Shown here: positions 13,761 to 17,666 of the stretch, piece by piece
How the letters are laid out: each line of letters begins with the position of its first letter
How positions within the stretch are numbered: the first letter of the stretch is position 1
From: Flavobacteriales bacterium UBA2798
GTDB lineage: Bacteria; Bacteroidota; Bacteroidia; Flavobacteriales_D; UBA2798
NCBI GenBank assembly: GCA_002351955.1
Contig: DEHO01000036.1
Location: forward strand, 189,730-207,395
Reading direction: 5' to 3'
DNA: 17,666 nt
Program-made: the position numbers and the translations under genes
The notes under the pieces: model-generated
Databases searched by the model: none
What the model saw: only the letters and a program-made list of their open reading frames with translations
What the model was told of the DNA's origin: nothing

Positions 13761-14875
13761 TTCAGTTCGGCAAGTTGTTTGGATGCCCGCTCAGAATAGA
13801 ATCCTTTTTTTGCAATAATGATTTGCAACAGCTCTTTAGCATTTTCTTTTTTCGAAAGCTTAATAAGGCTAAGTGCTTTGTACCATTCAGCTTCTTCTTC
13901 GAAAGTGGAGAAAGCATTGTGGATGCATTTGTCAAACGATTGAATTCCCTTGTCGAACTTACCCAGATTATAATAGCACAAACCTCCGTAAAAATGCGCA
14001 TTTAAGTCATCCGGGTAATGCTGAATAATGGTGATATAATTTTTCAATGCAGTCTTATACTGATTTCTTGAAAATTCCCCCATCGATTCACGAAGAAATT
14101 TTTCGTAAGGGATATAAACTGTTCTCGTTTCAACTTCTGTATTAGTTGTTGAAGTATCCCCAATATTAGCAGGAGTTCCGGTTAGGACTATTTCAGTTTT
14201 TTTTATGTCGGTAGTATACAAATCACCATAATCAATAACTTTTAGATCGTTGAAATAGGTAAAGCGAACATTCGACCTGGCATATTTTTCATCGGTACCG
14301 GATTCAATATTGTCCGCTTTTTTTGTTTCGACCGGTGTAAGTAAGGCTTCGTTCTCTTTCACTGGATTTATTTCAACTTCCGTTTTTTGGAGAATTACAG
14401 TCTTGGGCTGATCTGCTTTTGTTTTGGCATATGTGATTTGTTCGGGCTCTGAAATGGGCTCTGCATCGTCAATTTCCTTTTGGTCTATTTCAGTTGAGCT
14501 TGTTATTGGAGTACCGGATTCCGTTAATGGAGTATGATGCGCAGTTTTTTCGTTTGACTTTTCCGATTGGTTGGCAACCAATACTACAATGCTAATACAA
14601 GCAATTGCAAGAGTTGGCCAAAAGAGAATTTTGTAAATAGATGTGCCCTTTGATGCATGTGTATTTGTTTTGAATAGATTGTCCGGAAGAACACTTAATG
14701 CTTCCGGATCAGCGGATAGCCCATCAAGTCCTTCAGCTGTTAAATCGTCTTCGGCTAATTGTTCTTCCATTTTACGATTTAATGCAGCATCACCTTTCCC
14801 ATCGAGCCAGCGCTGAGTTTCTTCCCGATTCGGGGTTTCCCTTGAGGAAAAAATTGTATTAGATTGCTTTTTCAT
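13757..14875 (-). CDS. Membrane-anchored anti-sigma-like protein with C-terminal TPR domain
   Basis: The N-terminal cytoplasmic part (1-80) has a short helical motif, REETQRWLDGKGDAALNRKM then AEDDLTAEGLDGL at 41-53. It resembles the small anti-sigma-like N-terminal motif found on many Bacteroidota membrane proteins next to sigma factors (recalled likeness). One transmembrane helix lies at about 81-102. A long low-complexity Thr/Glu/Lys-rich linker (about 103-200) and a short conserved-looking part (VRFTYFNDLKVIDYGDLYTT) precede at least two TPR-like repeats at about 262-345 (FSRNQYKTALKNYITIIQHY, AHFYGGLCYYNLGKFDKGIQ). The TPR part would be periplasmic. The start overlaps the end of the sigma-factor gene by 17 bases, so the two are translationally coupled and very likely partners: this protein would hold the sigma factor at the membrane. 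Direct anti-sigma activity is inference. Confidence 0.78.
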   Translation of the reverse strand: MKKQSNTIFSSRETPNREETQRWLDGKGDAALNRKMEEQLAEDDLTAEGLDGLSADPEALSVLPDNLFKTNTHASKGTSIYKILFWPTLAIACISIVVLVANQSEKSNEKTAHHTPLTESGTPITSSTEIDQKEIDDAEPISEPEQITYAKTKADQPKTVILQKTEVEINPVKENEALLTPVETKKADNIESGTDEKYARSNVRFTYFNDLKVIDYGDLYTTDIKKTEIVLTGTPANIGDTSTTNTEVETRTVYIPYEKFLRESMGEFSRNQYKTALKNYITIIQHYPDDLNAHFYGGLCYYNLGKFDKGIQSFDKCIHNAFSTFEEEAEWYKALSLIKLSKKENAKELLQIIIAKKGFYSERASKQLAELN

Positions 14876-15437
14876 GATTGCTTAGCATATTCTTAAGGTT
14901 GCGTTTGCCGTTTTGGATATGACTCTTAACGGCGTTCAGAGAATAACCTGTTTGGGTAGTTATTTCCTGATAACTTTTTTCTTTCAGGTAGAAGAGTTCG
15001 ATACAGGTTTGTTGCTCCTTATTGAGTTTGCAAATAGCGCTTTCCAATTCCTGTAAGCTGCTTTCTTTCGCAAACACATCAGTATCGTTTTGATCTTCCG
15101 CTAAAATATGTTCAAGTGTTTCAATTTCTTTTTCTGTTCCGGGTCTGTTGGATTTGCGAAGAATCATTAAACAATGATTTCGTGCAACAGAGTGAAGCCA
15201 GGATTTGAAGTTGTCAACCTGATGGTTTTTAAGATCGGAGAGTAATTTTTCGAAGATGTTAATGACAGCGTCTTTGCTGTCGTCCCTATTGCGTAAGTAT
15301 TTTAAACATACACCAAAAACCAAATGCGAATAACGCTCATAAAGCAAACCCACGATTTGAACATCCGCTGAAGAAGCATATTTCCGCACCAGCTCTTCGT
15401 CGGATTGTGTATTGGTATGTTTTTTTCTGAATATCAT
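14859..15437 (-). CDS. ECF-type RNA polymerase sigma factor
   Basis: This is a sigma-70 family factor of the extracytoplasmic-function type, 192 residues. Region 2 lies at about 25-95, with core-binding and -10-recognition helices (LLYERYSHLVFGVCLKYL, DDSKDAVINIFEKLLSDL, FKSWLHSVARNHCLMILRK). An acidic linker spans 101-125. Region 4 lies at about 128-185, with a helix-turn-helix (KLNKEQQTCIELFYLKEKSY, YQEITTQTGYSLNAVKSHIQ). There is no region 1.1 or 3. The downstream gene overlaps it by 17 bases and codes for a single-pass anti-sigma-like protein. Upstream on the same strand, past a terminator, lies the plug-domain protein gene. A weak promoter-like TATATTG lies a few bases before the ATG, but the spacing is uncertain. 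Target genes cannot be told from the window. Confidence 0.93.
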   Translation of the reverse strand: MIFRKKHTNTQSDEELVRKYASSADVQIVGLLYERYSHLVFGVCLKYLRNRDDSKDAVINIFEKLLSDLKNHQVDNFKSWLHSVARNHCLMILRKSNRPGTEKEIETLEHILAEDQNDTDVFAKESSLQELESAICKLNKEQQTCIELFYLKEKSYQEITTQTGYSLNAVKSHIQNGKRNLKNMLSNHEKAI

Positions 15438-15464
15438 TCACTGCAATATACGATTCACATCGAC

Positions 15465-15503
15465 AAAAAAAGCAAGAACGGGATCCTTCCTTCCCGTCCT
15501 TGC
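15465..15503 (-). terminator. Intrinsic terminator between the plug-domain gene and the sigma-factor gene
   Basis: On the minus strand, GCAAGGACGGG (15503-15493), a 10-base loop and CCCGTTCTTGC (15482-15472) form an 11-bp stem with one G-U pair. Seven Ts follow (15471-15465). It lies nine bases after the plug-domain stop, so the sigma gene should mainly use its own promoter. Confidence 0.88.
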
Positions 15504-15511
15504 ATTGGTGA

Positions 15512-16219
15512 TCACTTGCCTTTATTATGTTCTGCCCAAAGATCGAAATAGCTTCTGGTTTCAACGATGATTACACCGCTGGTAACATCACCGTATTTTG
15601 CCGGAACACCTCCTGTGTATACAGTAAGACTCCCAATCGCAACACCGGGTAAGCGAATATTTCCGTCGGCCACTTTTACTCCGTCAACAAAATAGATCAT
15701 CGCGTCCGATCTTCCTCCGCGAACATTGGCTTGTCCGGTTTCACTTACCTGAACACCTCCGATGGTGCCCGCGAGTTTGTTGATGTCGCGGATATGAGGA
15801 TTGTTTTTTATTTGTTCATACCGGATGGTTGTAACAGAAGTTTCTTCCGGATTGATTAATGGATCTCGATATACCGTTACCTCTATTTCTCCTAAAAGGT
15901 TATCCGTTAGCAGTACATCAGACATCATGGTTATCTGATTGGGATTAACTTTCACCTGAATGGTTTTCTTTTGTTCCATATAGGAAACAACCAGATTATA
16001 AGTTCCAGGGACAAGAGGCTTTAAATGAAATCTGCCATCAATATCGGTTGTTGTTCCACGCATTTGGTCACCGATCATGACATATACATTGGCTCCAACT
16101 GCCGGTTCTTTTGTGAGGCTGTCGAGGACTTGTCCGCGAATACTTCCGTCGTTTTGCGCTTTGGTGCTATGCCCGATCAATACGAGTATCAGGAATAGCA
16201 GAGAGGTAAGATTTTTCAT
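15512..16219 (-). CDS. Secreted CarboxypepD_reg-like plus TonB-plug protein without a beta-barrel
   Basis: From the ATG at 16219 the protein has 235 residues. It has a signal peptide (about 1-21, MKNLTSLLFLILVLIGHSTKA). A carboxypeptidase-regulatory-like beta-sandwich follows at about 25-105 (GSIRGQVLDSLTKEPAVGAN, GTTTDIDGRFHLKPLVPGTY). A TonB-dependent-receptor plug domain lies at about 112-222 (KLAGTIGGVQVSETGQANVR, MIYFVDGVKV, TVYTGGVPAKYGDVTSGVI). A full receptor would continue for ~500 or more residues of barrel. This one stops after SYFDLWAEHNKGK and is followed within nine bases by a strong terminator, so it looks like a complete small protein, not a sequencing break. An upstream in-frame ATG at 16306 would overlap nfu and hide the signal peptide. 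It is downstream of nfu on the same strand, and the sigma/anti-sigma-like pair follows it. Function unknown; it may act as a periplasmic or outer-membrane signalling part. Confidence 0.82.
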   Translation of the reverse strand: MKNLTSLLFLILVLIGHSTKAQNDGSIRGQVLDSLTKEPAVGANVYVMIGDQMRGTTTDIDGRFHLKPLVPGTYNLVVSYMEQKKTIQVKVNPNQITMMSDVLLTDNLLGEIEVTVYRDPLINPEETSVTTIRYEQIKNNPHIRDINKLAGTIGGVQVSETGQANVRGGRSDAMIYFVDGVKVADGNIRLPGVAIGSLTVYTGGVPAKYGDVTSGVIIVETRSYFDLWAEHNKGK

Positions 16220-16289
16220 GGCGTTTAAATTTTGTTTCCCCTTTGATGCAGGGTTGAAACAATTTCCATAACGCCCCAAAGAAATATTT

Positions 16290-16913
16290 TTAGTCTTCCA
16301 CTGCAACTACCTCAACTACCTCCGGAACCATCTGTTTCAGAAGCTGTTCCACGCCATGCTTGAGGGTGCCCATTGAGCTGGGACATCCGCTGCAGGACCC
16401 TCTTAACACAAGGCTGACAATACCTTCCTTAAAGGACTGGAAATGGATAGCCCCACCGTCATTTTCAACTGCGGGACGAACAAATTCATCCAGAACGGAG
16501 ATGATTTTTGAATCAATTTCGGAGGTTGGTTGTGCGTGTGAAGCTTTACCAAGCATTTTGAACTTCTTTACTTCTCCTTCGCCTGTTTTTGGCTCCGGAA
16601 ATTTATCTACCGCAAAAAGATTTTTACGCAAAAAATCCATCACAAATTCCCTTAGCTCCATAGTGATGAAATCCCATGAGATTGCATCTGTTTTTGTGAT
16701 TGTCACAAAATTGGTCGTTATAAAAACACCCTTTACAAAGGGAAACTTAAACAATTGTTCTGCAAGTAAAGAAGATCCTTTTGCTTCCTCAGCAGAAGCA
16801 TATTCTGCAATCCCGTCAATTTGTACAATCGGACGGTCAGCTACGAATTTCATAGTTGAAGGGTTGGGCGTCATTTCGGCATAAACCGAGGTAATTCGGA
16901 TATCGTTTTCCAT
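16290..16913 (-). CDS. Nfu/NifU-type Fe-S cluster carrier protein
   Basis: This cytoplasmic scaffold or carrier hands [4Fe-4S] clusters to target enzymes. The N-terminal Nfu_N domain spans about 7-100 (EMTPNPSTMKFVADRPIV, SSLLAEQLFKFPFVKGVFIT, NFVTITKT). A linker follows at about 103-130. The C-terminal NifU-like domain spans about 135-205 (ISVLDEFVRPAVENDGGAIH, LVLRGSCSGCPSS), with the cluster-binding CxxC at Cys174 and Cys177. The 207-residue length is typical of two-domain Nfu proteins. A full TAnnTTTG box lies just before the ATG, which would make the mRNA nearly leaderless. The gene diverges from the Cys-pair protein gene and may be co-transcribed with the plug-domain gene 70 bases downstream, since no terminator is seen between them. 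Confidence 0.95.
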   Translation of the reverse strand: MENDIRITSVYAEMTPNPSTMKFVADRPIVQIDGIAEYASAEEAKGSSLLAEQLFKFPFVKGVFITTNFVTITKTDAISWDFITMELREFVMDFLRKNLFAVDKFPEPKTGEGEVKKFKMLGKASHAQPTSEIDSKIISVLDEFVRPAVENDGGAIHFQSFKEGIVSLVLRGSCSGCPSSMGTLKHGVEQLLKQMVPEVVEVVAVED

Positions 16914-16917
16914 GCAA

Positions 16918-16925
16918 CAAAATTA
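16918..16925 (-). promoter_or_regulatory. Bacteroidetes-type -7 box for nfu
   Basis: On the minus strand TAATTTTG matches TAnnTTTG fully. It ends four bases before the ATG (complement 16911-16913), so the transcript would begin at or near the start codon. No TTG at a good -33 spacing was found, which keeps confidence moderate. Confidence 0.4.
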
Positions 16926-17019
16926 TGGATTTCAAGAGATTGTAGTCAGGAATACAACAAAACAGGTAAATTGTTTCTGTGTTGGGGCAACTTTCCCTTA
17001 TTTTTACGTTACTAAATAG

Positions 17020-17466
17020 ATGATGCGCAGCATTTTGCGATATAGTATTTCTGCCGTTTTACTATTAACGGTTTTGTTCTCACTGAGTGGGCTTACCATT
17101 TTCAGACATAAGTGCTTGATTTCCGGTGATGTTTCATATAGTTTGTTCGCTCCGGTTGATGATTGCTGTGCCGAAAAGATCGAAACAGAAGGCAAGACTT
17201 GTTGTTCATCAAAATCCCCAAGCAAAAAAGTAATCAGGAAAAAAAAGAGTTGTTGCTCTGAATCATCGTTTAGCCAGCAATTGAATTTCCACGCATTTTC
17301 TACTTTAAAGTCGTTTCAACAGGATAGTTTTTTTATCCCCCCAGTTTCGGGTTGTAAATTCGTATCCTCAACAATTTCTACAGTATACGAAAACCACCTT
17401 CCAAACGGACCGCCTGAGTTGTCAGGACGAGATATTTTGGTTCGAAATCAGGTTTTCAGAATTTAA
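17020..17466 (+). CDS. Small secreted Cys-pair protein resembling the Bacteroidetes HYC_CC_PP type
   Basis: The 148-residue protein starts with a signal peptide or membrane anchor (about 1-28, SILRYSISAVLLLTVLFSLS). A metal-site-like stretch follows: FRHKC (Cys32), then three adjacent cysteine pairs at 49-50 (DDCC), 61-62 (TCC) and 78-79 (SCC), separated by Lys-rich spacers, and a lone Cys112. The end, PPELSGRDILVRNQVFRI (131-148), looks like the conserved tail of the HYC_CC_PP family, small Bacteroidota proteins often found before TonB-dependent receptor genes. The family link is from memory; the first motif here is HKC, not HYC. A receptor-like gene does follow 55 bases downstream. The cysteine pairs suggest metal (for example copper or zinc) binding in the periplasm or outer membrane, which is inference. 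A second in-frame ATG at 17023 is equally possible as the start. Confidence 0.75.
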   Translation: MMRSILRYSISAVLLLTVLFSLSGLTIFRHKCLISGDVSYSLFAPVDDCCAEKIETEGKTCCSSKSPSKKVIRKKKSCCSESSFSQQLNFHAFSTLKSFQQDSFFIPPVSGCKFVSSTISTVYENHLPNGPPELSGRDILVRNQVFRI

Positions 17467-17521
17467 GCGTTCATGTTGCCTCATCCAAGCGGATAAGGGT
17501 TATTCGGTTATTTTAATCAAC

Positions 17522-17666
17522 ATGAACATGAAAAAGCATATTATATATTTAATTCTATATGGATCATTTCTGATTCCGGAGGTTTTCGGGCAGGAAGTTA
17601 AAGGCATCGTTTACTGTGAAAGCACACAGGGAAAAAAAGAAACGCTGCCTGGTGCACACATTGTTT
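17522..17666 (+). CDS. N-terminus of a CarboxypepD_reg-containing protein, probably a TonB-dependent receptor (runs off the right edge)
   Basis: The 48 visible codons give a signal peptide (MKKHIIYLILYGSFLIPEVF, cleavage near FG/QEV). The first strands of a carboxypeptidase-regulatory-like domain follow (QEVKGIVYCESTQGKKE, TLPGAHIV), the usual N-terminal extension of Bacteroidota TonB-dependent receptors. Start codons at 17522 and 17528 are in the same frame; the second puts the Lys pair right at the N-terminus. No terminator separates it from the Cys-pair gene, so the two probably form an operon for uptake or handling of a metal or metal complex. The plug and barrel lie outside the window, so the receptor call is inference from the N-terminus and the neighbour. 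Confidence 0.72.
   Translation, partial: MNMKKHIIYLILYGSFLIPEVFGQEVKGIVYCESTQGKKETLPGAHIV

Noticed and set aside
15438..15511. Clear promoter for the sigma-factor gene
   Set aside because: Only a partial TATATTG element with uncertain -33 spacing is visible, and the stretch is largely taken up by the terminator hairpin of the preceding gene.
16220..16306. 29-residue N-terminal extension of the plug-domain protein overlapping nfu
   Set aside because: It precedes a clean signal peptide starting at 16219 and has no sign of coding constraint.
16360..16884. 174-residue open frame opposite nfu
   Set aside because: It is the antisense shadow of a well-recognised nfu gene, with no domain and no upstream signal of its own.

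Overview
The window reads as chromosomal DNA of a Bacteroidota bacterium. The signs are AT-rich DNA with weak or absent Shine-Dalgarno sequences, candidate promoters of the Bacteroidetes type (TAnnTTTG at -7), a BlaR1-type peptidase fused to a TonB C-terminal domain, CarboxypepD_reg/TonB-plug proteins, and an ECF sigma factor paired with a membrane-anchored anti-sigma-like TPR protein. The class or family cannot be fixed from sequence alone. Most of the window is ordinary housekeeping. No tRNA, rRNA, CRISPR array, transposase or prophage gene was seen.

Left part (1-5785, + strand). The 3' portion of metH (B12-dependent methionine synthase) enters from the left edge. It is followed by a PlsC-type acyltransferase with an unusual C-terminal membrane region. 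Next is a tight blaI-blaR1-like pair: a winged-helix repressor, then an M56 metallopeptidase/TonB-domain fusion. A perfect 15-bp hairpin terminator closes this pair.

Centre (5859-9954, + strand). sucA (2-oxoglutarate dehydrogenase E1) and sucB (E2) form an operon with its own Bacteroidetes-type promoter. The operon ends at a bidirectional terminator shared with the convergent gene to the right. Together the two proteins form most of the TCA-cycle complex; E3 (Lpd) is not in the window.

Right-centre (9958-13760). A minus-strand membrane protein with a helix-turn-helix segment and a zinc ribbon comes first. After it lies a 305-bp gap holding a GC-rich tract that looks like decayed or dispersed repeat DNA. 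Then come a minus-strand secreted protein with a CsgG/FlgO-like N-terminal half and a beta-rich C-terminal half, and a plus-strand 499-residue all-helical protein of unknown function. That last gene shares its stop-codon bases with the gene converging on it.

Right part (13757-17666). On the minus strand, read 5' to 3', are an Nfu-type Fe-S carrier, a secreted CarboxypepD_reg plus TonB-plug protein lacking any beta-barrel, a strong terminator, an ECF sigma factor, and an overlapping membrane-anchored TPR anti-sigma-like protein. On the plus strand, diverging from nfu, is a small Cys-pair protein resembling the Bacteroidetes HYC_CC_PP type. The first codons of a CarboxypepD_reg (TonB-dependent receptor-like) gene then run off the right edge.

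The best candidates for undescribed biology are the barrel-less plug protein next to the sigma/anti-sigma-like pair, the BlaI/BlaR1-TonB module with its phased half-sites, and the membrane HTH/zinc-ribbon protein. None of these can be shown from sequence alone to be a new system.
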